Assembly: GCA_002189035.1 (NCBI GenBank)
Contig: NEEC01000021.1
Location: 1,612,001 to 1,676,000 of the forward strand
DNA: 64,000 nt
Origin: Utricularia gibba
Lineage: Eukaryota; Streptophyta; Magnoliopsida; Lamiales; Lentibulariaceae
Reading direction: 5' to 3'
In this document: positions 52,529 to 62,650 of the stretch, one piece after another
Layout: every line of letters starts with the position of its first letter
Numbering within the stretch: position 1 is the stretch's first letter
Translations under genes and position numbers: made by a program
The notes under the pieces: model-generated
The model's database searches: none
Seen by the model: only the letters and a program-made list of their open reading frames with translations
Told to the model about the DNA's origin: nothing

Positions 52529-52850
52529 TCCCCCGTCGGAAAACTACATCTTTTTGTTACAGGGAGTGAAAGTATTTGACCTATCTCTTTCTGGCAGTCT
52601 ACTCCAGAAACAGTGTGTTAGTTACATTACAGAAAAAGCCATTAAAGCAAAAATTTCCACATAAATCTTTCCGTGACTTGGAACAGAGCAGAATGAAACA
52701 ACAAGAATCAATGAACTTCATTCATACAATTGAGTGATGGATGGGTATACAGAACTCTAAACCAAACCTCACGAACACATTTCTATCAGCTTTCTTTGGA
52801 GGATTATGCAAAGAATCAGTAGTAGGGAAAAAATGAGAATCTTGTATGTT
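52529..52850. other. Short intergenic between converging genes
   Basis: 3' untranslated sequence of the isomerase (+) and the methyltransferase (-). Nothing else is seen. Confidence 0.6.
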
Positions 52851-53582
52851 CTAGTATTTCTTCTTGCGGTAAACAACTTCCGTATCCAACCCAAATCCAT
52901 CTATTTCTCTTACCCCAACAAGCTCTGAACTTTTGAACAATTTCTTCAAAGGCTCCAAACTGTACAAGTCATTGGCCGAGTACTTATCCGCCCGCCGGGA
53001 GATCAGTACATGAAGAACGCATATGCCGCCGGGTTTCAGCGTCCGCTCGATCTCGCCAACAAACTTCCACGGATAAAGCGCGTGATCGAACACATTCGAG
53101 AACTCGAAATCGAATGTCCCATCATCAAACGGCTGGTGATGAAAATCCCCCTTCAACACCAACGGCGGCGACGGCGCGAGATCGATCCCAACAGAATCCT
53201 GAACTCCCACCCGTTTCAGGGCCGCAACCTCCTGCCCGACCCGCGCACCTATGCAGAGTGATTTCGATTCGTTAAACAGGAGACGCCTCTGCTTCAAGCT
53301 CTCGAAGAATCGTGAAAAGACCTTAACTTTCCGATCCCAATCTCGGGTCTTCCACACATCGCGCAGCTTCGGGTTTAGGGTCTTGTTGAGCTGCCGCTGG
53401 ATGTATGCGTCGTAGGACTGATATCCGGGCCGGATCTTGAGACCCGGAGGTAGTGATGGCGGCGAATGCGGCGGGTTTTTGAAGGAGAAGAGGGCGAATA
53501 AAGATACGCCGAAGAGGAAGAGGGCGAGGAACAAAGGCTTGAGGAAGCCATTGATGGGCAGTTTCTGAAGATCTGGAATCAT
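52851..53582 (-). CDS. Membrane-anchored SAM-dependent methyltransferase-like protein
   Basis: Single-exon gene, 243 residues. The N-terminus has one hydrophobic segment (LKPLFLALFLFGVSLFALFSF, residues ~14-34) after a short basic-poor lead, giving a type II membrane topology, then a Pro-rich stem. The C-terminal part is a class I methyltransferase fold: SLCIGARVGQEVAALK is a variant SAM-binding motif I (Gly-Ala-Arg in place of the usual Gly-x-Gly), followed by SVGIDLAP, DFHHQPFDDGTFDFEFSN and RTLKPGGICVLHV. Substrate unknown. As I recall, the Arabidopsis counterpart lies next to the STICHEL-like 2 gene, as it does here. Confidence 0.85.
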   Translation of the reverse strand: MIPDLQKLPINGFLKPLFLALFLFGVSLFALFSFKNPPHSPPSLPPGLKIRPGYQSYDAYIQRQLNKTLNPKLRDVWKTRDWDRKVKVFSRFFESLKQRRLLFNESKSLCIGARVGQEVAALKRVGVQDSVGIDLAPSPPLVLKGDFHHQPFDDGTFDFEFSNVFDHALYPWKFVGEIERTLKPGGICVLHVLISRRADKYSANDLYSLEPLKKLFKSSELVGVREIDGFGLDTEVVYRKKKY

Positions 53583-53809
53583 ATCTCCGCAACAACCCCA
53601 CCCAGAAGCGGAAAGAAGAGTCCGATAAAGACACGAAATTTCTTTCAGAAGAGGCTAAGAATTTGTATTAGTGAATAATATAGGGCCTGAAATAAATTAT
53701 TTTTCCGGTGTGAAATTTGCAAAGTTTCCCATCACAATTTGTTATTCGTAAATTGGCCTCACAATCTAACGAAGCAAATGTTGCAGCAAAGGACTGTTAC
53801 ATCATCGTA

Positions 53810-56800
53810 CTACTCTAGTGCAGCAACAAGATGCTTGTCATACTCATCCAAATGATGGCTTCTTCCCAGAATTCTTCTCTGCAATACCTGCAGAGAAATA
53901 AGCTCCTGATTTGGTGAGGGTGATAGGGAGGGGAGTTTGAATGGAGGGACATCACCTTCCAAAGAGGAAATGCAGTGGTCTTGCAGCAGTGTAACTTGAA
54001 CAACTCCCTCATACTGCTGTGGGCAACACAGAATCAGGGAAGTGAAACCAATCAAGTTTTGGATTCCTAGACATTGATTATAGAAACGAATTTCTACTTA
54101 CCCACGTTTGGCTTCATCTCTGGAGAATTCTCCATTAGCTTCGTGGGATCCCGCCATATCCTGTTTTGCTTCACACTCTGCACTTGTGCTGATTGCCAAT
54201 GCGTTCCCATTGCTGTCCCGGATGATCTTCAGAAGCCCTTTTCCATGGCAGCACGACGGGCAGTGTGTTTCAGGACAACTAGAGCCACTTGGCATGATAC
54301 CAGGAGATGAATCCGAGATAACTGATGAAGCATTGCTCCTACTACTCTGAGAGGCAAACTGTGACATGAGATGAACTCTTCTTGAGCAGTTAAACAAGCA
54401 GAACGTTGGCTTCTTCAACTGCCCATTTCTGCTGGAAGAAATACCAGCAAGGTTTACCCTCAGTTCCACGTTGTACCCCACCACCTGCTGTAGCGCACCA
54501 GCTATTACCTTCCATGACTTTTCAGCCTTCGCAACATAATCAGGGAAATCAAATTCTAGTTCAGCCACTGCTATTCCTGCATCTGAAGAAGAAACTTCAA
54601 TGAAGCAGTATGACGTTTTGCAGAACCCTCATTAGTATCTTTCTTCCCGTGGTAGGAATCAATGGTAAGGTTAGGGAAGAGTTACCATGGGCGATGCGAA
54701 TGGATACCAACTTTCCCCTTTTCTGGAGGAACTTCTTGAGGGAGTTGACTGTGCACAACTGAATGGCTCTCCTCCAAACAAATTCAAGAGTCTCTATGTC
54801 ATCTTGCAAACCAATTCCCGTTTCAATATCGTCAGAAGCATATGGGAAGATATGCTTTGAACTTTCAATGGTTGAAGATGTTCTCTGAAGGTTTCCATCT
54901 GCATAATCCAACTTCGACTCAGATAAAGGAACAAATCACCAGACTTCTCATCAAAGGATCAATGAGCTGCAAAGCTTGTTATTATGCTCACCTTGGCATG
55001 GTGATCTCACGCTGAATTTTGGACCATTAACATCGTGAGGAGATCCAACAGAGCTTAGCTGGAGAAGGGTTGCAGTGAGCCAAGTGATTTGATTCTTTGA
55101 AGCTCTCAACTGCTTCTCAGCTTGTGAGAGCATCTTCAGTGCCTGACTTAGCTGCTGCACATTGGCTTCAGCTGTTGAGGAAAAAAAACCATGCACAAAT
55201 TGAAAAGGTCAACGAAACTTCGAATACATTAATGGAATTGGGATTGAGAAACTTACAGACATCACTACCATAGACATTTGATGCCGGGCACACTTCTCCA
55301 TCTGTAGATTTTCCAGCAAGAATGTCCATTATGAGGTTGGCCAACTGTGCTATGAGTTGTAAAGGATCTATTCTAGAACTCATTAGCTCTCTGGCCTTCT
55401 TTACAGTGTTTGCAGCATCACGCGACAGAGCAGTGTGCAGCAAATCAAGCAATTCTTCATCAGAGACAGCCCCAATCTGCAGAGTGTTCAATCTAGACAA
55501 CGACAACGATAAAAAATAAAAGGTAAGGCAGGCTGATGAATTTGATGCTTACAAGTTCATGAACCAAAGGCAGAGTGATCTTTCTTCCAAGCAAACTCAG
55601 TTGATCAAGTGTCATTTCAGCATCGCGAAGTGAACCATTCGATTTTGCTGCAATGAAGTTAAGAGCTTGCTGATCGAACTCGAGGCCTTCTACAATACAT
55701 ATCTTATTCAACATTCTAGCAATTTCACTTTCTTCAACCTTTGAAAAATGAAACTTCAGAGCCTTAGTTACGACTGTCTGAGGGAGTTTGTCAAGGGTAG
55801 GAGCGACCATCAAGAAAACCACATGACGAGGGAGATCATCAAGAGAGGTCATGATAGCCGCCCATGCTTTTCGAGATAACATATGGCATTCTTCAAAGAT
55901 ATACACCTTAAATCTTGACTCAGTCGGAGGGATTCCAATGTCCTTGATGAAGCATTTACACTGCTCGAGTTTATTCACTCTCCTTGGCTCGATATGCTTA
56001 ACATCCCTACTCCTTCCTGAAAACAGCTTAGTACATTCTCGGCAACGACCACAGGGTCTGTTAACCTCATCAGAGAGACAGTTCAAGGCAGCAGCAAATA
56101 CTTTCGCCACTGATGATTTCCCTGTTCCACTTGGGCCGTAGAAGAGATACAAAGAAGATATCTTCTGATGAGAAATCGCACTCATCAGAGACGCTGCTAC
56201 ACCATTCTGCCCCACCAATTCCTTAAATGACTTTGGCATAAACTTTTGGCATAGATTTCTAGGACTTGCATTAGACACTGTACCCCCCTCATGTAGCACT
56301 AATTGTCCAGAATTTCCTAACAGTAGATTCCGTTCTTCAGCGTCATAGTCTCCAAACTTACTATTCCTTGACCAACAACTGCTTAAACCGCAGCCCTGAT
56401 GACAAGAATCCATGATAGCATCTCTGTTCCGGTAGGCATTAATCGAAGCTACAAGCATTGATCGTTGTCTCATAGGTTTACCAGTTGACAAGCAGGGACT
56501 TCCTGTGCAACTCATAACATCACCAGCTTTAGCTCCAAACAATGTGTCAAGCTTCTTATCCCAATCTCTGCACGTGGAATCCGTACACAGTTCCTTCTCC
56601 AGTTGACTCACTATTTCATCATGTTCATCACATGAAGCTCCACCTTCTTCACAATCAGCACCAAATGTCAGGCCATAATCCATCACATTTTCTTCATGCT
56701 CCATTTTTACATCAGAGATGGTAGCAGGCAGCGGCCTCGAGCCGAAAGACAGTTTATAGTCCGTCACCTTCTTCTCTAATCCTCTCCATCTCTGACCATT

Positions 56801-56968
56801 GGTTTCCTCTCCAAGAAGTCTATTTTCTGTTTCCAAATTCGAACTCTCGACTAAGGCTGAAAATTTGCTCATCGAGTTAGTCTCAGGATCACGAAGTGAC
56901 CTCACTCTCCGAAGTGCCACCAGTGTTTTAGTTATCGGAAGATCAATAGAATGGCGGCGGCCATCCAT
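53810..56968 (-). CDS. STICHEL-like AAA protein (DNA polymerase III gamma/tau-like)
   Basis: Plant AAA protein related to the bacterial clamp-loader subunit; STICHEL controls trichome branching, and this one looks like STICHEL-like 2. Exons 56968-55553, 55476-55257, 55171-54992, 54898-54686, 54582-54102, and a last exon from 54016. The start MDGRRHSIDLPITKTLVALR and the RVRSLRDP phrase are characteristic. The AAA core has Walker A YGPSGTGKS, zinc cysteines in CGRCREC, Walker B-like VYIFEECHML (Glu-Glu where Asp-Glu is usual) and a sensor region. Gamma-tau-like domain III follows. The last exon is uncertain: the in-phase reading (ending 53815) looks random, whereas a +1 frame (YEGVVQVTLLQDH..., ending 53810) looks protein-like; one extra G at the donor run 54101-54103 would select it. 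Confidence 0.88.
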
Positions 56969-57654
56969 TCCAACAAAATATTTTCAGATCCAGGAAACGC
57001 AGTAACAAATGCTGCAAGAAAACTTAAAACATGAACATCAAAGATTCAGATAACACATAATCAATGAGAGCAAAAAGGACAAAGGCACATGAAAGTTGAA
57101 ACTTAGGCATCAACATGAAGGTAACTCCCGTGGTCCATTCAATTATTGAACCACTTTCACTTCCACCAATCTAGAGTTCACCCCATTACAGCTATATCCG
57201 CCGATACATTGACGTTGGAAACAAATTTTAGTACCTTTGTTTCTTCTCAGAAGCACACAGCTGTAAAGCCGGAAGCCGGCGGGATACACCCAGAAAACAG
57301 AGCCACCGAGAAAGCTATCCAAAGCAAAACCGGCCAAGCATTTTCTACAATGTGGAAATGAGGGAAAGCGATGTGCAAAAACGCAGTCTTTTTGAAACGA
57401 AAAAGTCGGATTGAGCGAAAATGTCTGCTTTTTTGAAGCGATTTTTCCAAAGGAAACACGGGACCAAGAGCAGGAGCCTCTTCTCGCTATGAAAAAGAAC
57501 CCATTAATCGCATCTGTCAAGACATTCACCCGCCCTTGAAAATCAACACCACTGAAAAACAAGGTATATACTGCACGAGCAACCTCGGGCTGGGTGCTCG
57601 ACAGGGAGGTATGTTGCGACAGTAAATGTTATTAATGGGCAGGAGGGGTAAGCT

Positions 57655-57778
57655 GCATTGCTCATATTCAAATGCAAAGCAAAAGATTGTCTTTTTCCAT
57701 TCAAGAAGATAATCAGCATTGCTCATATTCAAATGCGAAGCAAATGATTTTGTCTTTATCCGCTGAAGAGGATAATCA
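57655..57778 (+). repeat. Direct tandem duplication, units of 61 and 63 bp
   Basis: Unit 1 (57655-57715) and unit 2 (57716-57778) both start GCATTGCTCATATTCAAATG and end in AAGANGATAATCA-like sequence. They differ by a few substitutions and two inserted bases in the middle. The units are directly adjacent, so this is a recent local duplication. Confidence 0.85.
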
Positions 57779-59577
57779 GAGGGCCGACATATTTGTAACT
57801 TGATTTTTTAATTAGGTTACTTGTTTGTACATTCAAATTCAGATTTCAGATGCAATCTCATCTCTTTTCAGGGCTTTACCCCATCCCTGTGGCTGTGTGG
57901 GTGTATGTGTATTTACCACTCCTTTGACTGCAAATTCAGACAGCGCTTTGGCCACATCTTCCTTATACCAGTCATGGCGTCTGGGCCTGCCTGCCTGCCC
58001 GCAGTAACATGAGTAGCAAAAACACCCGCGCCACCCTTTAAATTTGGTGAGCCGTAAATTTCTCCATTGCAGATAGTATGCAATAAAAAAAATAAAAAAA
58101 ACGGATCTTCAGCCTATTTTCATTGATGAAACGACACACTACGCAACATAATGTCGAAGTGATCTGCTCTGAATGGAGCAGGCAAAATTTACCCGCCTGC
58201 GTGAACAGTCACTGTATGGGCCTATATTTCTCTTGCATGCTGAACATCGCATGGCCCACACGTCGGCCCATTGAATCCCCTCCTTTATTTATTTTTTATT
58301 CTATCGAACATTTCTTTTCTTTTTTTTCGCTGAAAAAGTTGAATTTAAAAATCTGAAAAAGATCAATTTTTCTGTGCAGACAATCACAACAAGACATTAT
58401 GTTTTTCTTCCGGTCCAAAGCGGAAGTGCTCCCGCGCAGTGAATGTATTATAACTGAACAGTTGTTACCCAGAATCCATCCATCCATCCATCCCATCTCT
58501 GCGCTTGATTCCACAGACAAGTTACAGGCGGGGGTTGGTTGTCGTGGAAGAAGAACCTGGAAATTTTTCTGCTTAAAGATATGATCACAGAAATTCGTTG
58601 TGGTATGGGAGTTGCAATTGGGACAATCCTTCACTTTCAGCTGGTTGATTTAGAGTCCTCAGGACAACCATTTATGGCGGCACTGGCGCGATTCAGTTGG
58701 CGTTTTGGGGCCAACGCAACGCATGTGCTGTTGTTCTTTCACGTTTCCACGTTCAACGGGGAAGTCCCTGTTTCCATGCATAAAAACCCTAAAACCCCGC
58801 AAAGTCAAGATTCATGAATACATGCAAATTTTGTTGTTTCCTTGTTTATGCTGTGAAATCAACCCGATTGCCTTCATCGCAGACATATTTCGTGAACATC
58901 GAGGATACCAAAAAAAAAGAAAGAACTTTTGTCCGAAGATAACAACATTAATCTTAAAAACCATTTTTGAAAAGTTGGTGTTATGTGGCATGAATGAAAA
59001 GGGGGCTACTCCTTTTCCAAAGCAGAATAATTTGGCCCCATCCCCCAGGCGCATTTCCTTTCCATTCCCTGAACGCCGTGGTCAATAAGTCCCCTTGGAT
59101 TCTAGTTCTCCTTATCTGTTCAGGCGGCCACAATCCACCGGTCGGACGGGATTAGTATTAAAACAACAAATTTCATATCAGGATTTGAAATCGAAATAGA
59201 CAACTATATTAGAAATAATGTAATCTGTATTTATTATGTATTTAAGTTTTACATTATTCCACACATGCATCTTACACTTCATTTCAACAATTAGTAACAA
59301 TTAGTGGACACACAATCACACACACACAGAAATTAAAGCCTTAGTCAAGGGTCCGCTTTGCTTTTAGGGGAGTGGGAGTAATGACGGATTTATAAGGCTT
59401 CGACTTTTGTGTGTTGTTTTGCAAGGAAAGTGGCGATGGAGAATCTCCCTCATAATCTGGAGGGAATCCACCGACGCTCAGTTAATGGGGGCTCTCTCAG
59501 GGTAACCCACAAAAATCTTGGATTGCGGGGCCCATTCCCTCCCTTTTTTTTTCCATTAATTATACACAATAATTGTC

Positions 59578-59587
59578 ATTTATAAAT
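59578..59587 (+). promoter_or_regulatory. Possible TATA box of pectate lyase
   Basis: TTTATAAATT about 65 bases before the ATG at 59650, followed by a pyrimidine-rich leader (CTCCTCGCTTCCCTGCCC). Distance and sequence fit a plant core promoter. Confidence 0.45.
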
Positions 59588-59649
59588 TCCGGATTCCACT
59601 CCTCGCTTCCCTGCCCTGCCCTACCCGCTCTCTGAATCCTTCGTCTGCG

Positions 59650-61174
59650 ATGGAGAACCAACGCCTCCTCTTCCTCCTCCTTATACTTGTCTTCACGGCC
59701 ACCTCCGTCGCTGCAACTCGTCCAGATCCTGAGCTCGTCATTCAGGAGGTTCAGAGGAAGCTGAACGAGTCACGGAGGAGACTAGGGTTCCTGACTTGCA
59801 ACACCGGGAACTCCATCGACGACTGCTGGCGGTGCGACCCCAACTGGGAGCAGAATCGTCAGAGGTTAGCAGATTGCGGGATTGGGTTCGGGAAAGACGC
59901 CGTCGGAGGCCGCGACGGGAAGATTTACGTCGTCACGGATTCCAGCGACGACGACCCGGTGAACCCGAAACCGGGGACTCTTCGGTGGGGAGTCATCCAA
60001 GATGAGCCGTTGTGGATCATATTCTCCAGCGATATGGTGATACAGTTGAAGGAAGAACTCATAATGAATTCGTTCAAGACGATCGACGGCCGGGGCGCCA
60101 ATGTACATATATCCGGCGGCCCTTGCATCACTATTCAGTACGTGACCAACATCATCATTCACGGCCTGCATATACATGACTGCAAGCAAGGCGGGAATGC
60201 CATGGTGCGGGACTCCCCGAAACACTACGGGTGGAGAACGATATCCGACGGCGACGGCGTGTCCATCTTCGGGGCGAGCCACGTCTGGGTGGACCATTGC
60301 ACCCTATCCAACTGCGTCGACGGCTTAATCGATGCGGTGGCGGGTCGACGGCTATAACCATTTCCAATAACTATATGACCCATCACGATAAGGTCATGCT
60401 CTTGGGACACAGTGACGAGTACACAAAAGACAAGGGCATGCAGGTCACTGTTGCCTTCAACCACTTTGGAGAAGGTCTGGTACAAAGAATGCCAAGGTAT
60501 GCACTCATGCATGCACCACATACTGGTCAATCTGTCCCTGGGGTTTGGAAGTTGCAGGTGCAAGCCTGAACCTTGCCATGTTTTCAGGTGTAGGCATGGG
60601 AACTTCCACATAGTCAACAACGACTACACGCACTGGGAAATGTACGCGATCGGAGGGAGCGCCAATCCGACGATCAACAGTCAAGGGAATAGGTTTCTTG
60701 CTCCGGATGATGAATCCAAAAAAGAGGTTAGATGCTGAGTCTGACCAAATCTAGGATTGGGTAGGCGATGGAAGAACAGCAAAAACAAAACAACACAAAA
60801 AAAAAAAAACACACACACACACAGGGTTTTACTACGACAAAATATTGGTCAAAAAATCTAATAAATTATGACCTGCCCGTTACGCCAGGGCGCTCAAGTA
60901 AAGGGATGTACGTTAGGCAAATTCGGTTGACTACAAAAGTGTTGGGCGTGCAGGTAACGAAGCACGAGAACGCTTCCGAGAGCGAGTGGAAGAATTGGAA
61001 CTGGAGGAGCGACGGTGACTTGATGCTGAACGGGGCCTTTTTTGTTGCCTCAGGGTCTGGGTCGCCCGCTGCCTACCCAAGGGCGACGAGTATGACGGCG
61101 CACTCTTCCGCAATGGTGGCCTCCATTACTTCCAGCGCAGGCGCACTCGACTGTAAGAAGGGGCGCCCTGCTAG
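59650..61174 (+). CDS. Pectate lyase (PL1 family), two frame interruptions
   Basis: Secreted enzyme that cleaves de-esterified pectin by beta-elimination with Ca2+. Exons 59650-60496, 60588-60726 and 60954-61174. A signal peptide ([22 protein letters not shown]) is followed by the plant N-terminal motif [18 protein letters not shown] and the parallel beta-helix with [37 protein letters not shown] and [14 protein letters not shown]. Two breaks: after GLIDAV the [10 protein letters not shown] continuation needs one more G in the run at 60342-60344; and at the end one more C at 61166-61168 turns a read-through into CKKGRPC-stop, the usual C-terminal Cys. With both, length is 402 residues and all phases close. 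Without them the frame ends early at 60356 or reads into the poly-C tract. Confidence 0.95.
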
Positions 61175-61192
61175 CCCTGCCACCGCCCACCA

Positions 61193-61207
61193 CCCCCCCC
61201 CCCCCCC
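61193..61207 (+). repeat. C15 homopolymer
   Basis: Fifteen C in a row just after the inferred pectate lyase stop, followed by T5. The length is doubtful in any assembly. Confidence 0.9.
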
Positions 61208-61568
61208 TTTTTATTTTTATTTTTAAAAAAGTAAGCTTTTGACTTGCAATAAAGTACTTAGCTACAACCTCGACATGCTTCTCTCAAAGTGCGAGAGATA
61301 CATAAGCATGGGCTGAAGTGTTGACTTCATGTATTCTGCCTTCTCAGAAATATTATAGCCATTTACTAATGCGTTTTGGGTGTACGTTGAAATCATGTAT
61401 TACGATAATTAATCAGCAGCATCAGGATGATTAATCAGAAAGCTAAGCATCTCTTCGCGGGCTGCCGCGCGGTTCTTGGGACTTTTACGTGGCACGATAG
61501 AAAACTACCACGTGTTCGAACAAGGTCTCGTTGACCAAGTCAGAATAAATTTTGTCCGCGTACAGAGA

Positions 61569-61580
61569 ATATATATATAG
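61569..61580 (+). promoter_or_regulatory. TATA box of MsrA
   Basis: GAATATATATATAGAG about 52-63 bases upstream of the ATG at 61632, a position fitting a ~30-base leader. Confidence 0.5.
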
Positions 61581-61631
61581 AGAAGTTAAAAGTCATGGTG
61601 CAGAGGAGGTTGACGAAAACAATCTTCAGCA

Positions 61632-62280
61632 ATGAGCTCTGCAAACCCTGCTTCCGAGCCCGACGCGGATGCTCCGGTGGAGCCAAATCTGGAGTTAGCA
61701 CAATTCGCCGCCGGCTGTTTCTGGGGTGTGGAGTTGGCATTTCAGAGAGTGGAAGGTGTGGTGAAGACGGAAGTGGGTTATTCACAGGGCCACGTTCATA
61801 ACCCCACCTACACCTTGGTTTGCGCCGGACGCACCAGCCACGCCGAGGTTGTTCGTATCCATTACGACCCCAATCGTTGCCCCTACACCACCTTGCTCGA
61901 TGTTTTTTGGGGAAAGCATGATCCCACAACCCTCAATCGTCAGGTTTGTTCATCAAACCTCGGAAAGATGTAATCTTGATTGGGGAATCTTGCTGCGATG
62001 TATCAAGATCTTGTTTTGTGCCCAGGGGAATGACGTTGGAAGCCAATACCGATCAGGGATATACTATTACAGCGAGAAGCAGGCTGAATTAGCTCGTGAA
62101 TCACTGGAACTGAAGCAGAAAGAGATCAATAGAAAGATAATCGTGACAGAGATTCTTCCGGCAAAGAGGTTTTACAGGGCAGAGGAATATCACCAGCAGT
62201 ATTTGGAGAAGGGCGGAAGAAATGGGAGGAAGCAGTCTGCTGCTAAGGGCTGTGATGATCCAATCAGATGCTACGGTTGA
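61632..62280 (+). CDS. MSRA: Peptide methionine-S-sulfoxide reductase (MsrA)
   Basis: Repairs oxidised methionine (S-epimer), using thioredoxin. Exons 61632-61943 and 62026-62280, in phase, 188 residues. The catalytic motif is [18 protein letters not shown]; substrate-pocket residues appear in [38 protein letters not shown] and [10 protein letters not shown]. The C-terminus [10 protein letters not shown] carries two resolving cysteines. Only ~20 residues precede the domain and they are not transit-like (acidic [13 protein letters not shown]), so a cytosolic form is likely. Confidence 0.96.
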
Positions 62281-62650
62281 TCCTTGTGCATCTGGGGTGC
62301 GTTAGTATCATATGCTGCTATAAGAATCGTGTGGTCTCTATGTTTGCTGCATAAACGGTATACGTGCCTGTGAACTAACGCTGTCGTCAGCGTTTATGAT
62401 ATACTTATCATTCAGTATTTGAGGAATTTGAATTCTTGTTCAAGTACATGACCCTACTCAGTGTTCAGAGTTCGATATTCTGCGATGGTCCGCGGAGTTC
62501 TTCGTAATGCTTCCATAGTTAACCCTCATGAATATAAGAACCCCTATGCAGTATGAGCAAGAAACAGAAGCAAAAGAAACAAAAAAAGTTTTTCCAATGA
62601 GTTCGGTAGTGTAAAATGATAAGTAGGACTGACTGCACTGCCCGTTGGAC
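62281..62650. other. Short intergenic between converging genes
   Basis: 3' untranslated sequence of MsrA (+) and of the CP31-type gene (-). No other feature. Confidence 0.6.

Larger units (their letters stand above)
56969..59649. other. Divergent upstream region, STICHEL-like / pectate lyase
   Basis: 2.7 kb without a supported gene. It contains a direct tandem duplication at 57655-57778, a (CATC)n stretch near 58477-58495, and AT-rich DNA toward the pectate lyase promoter. Open frames of 100-139 codons here lack domains and overlap on both strands. Confidence 0.5.
61175..61631. other. Pectate lyase 3' region and MsrA promoter
   Basis: It begins with a C15 run at 61193-61207 followed by T/A-rich DNA, then unassigned sequence. 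A TATA-like element precedes the MsrA start. Confidence 0.55.
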
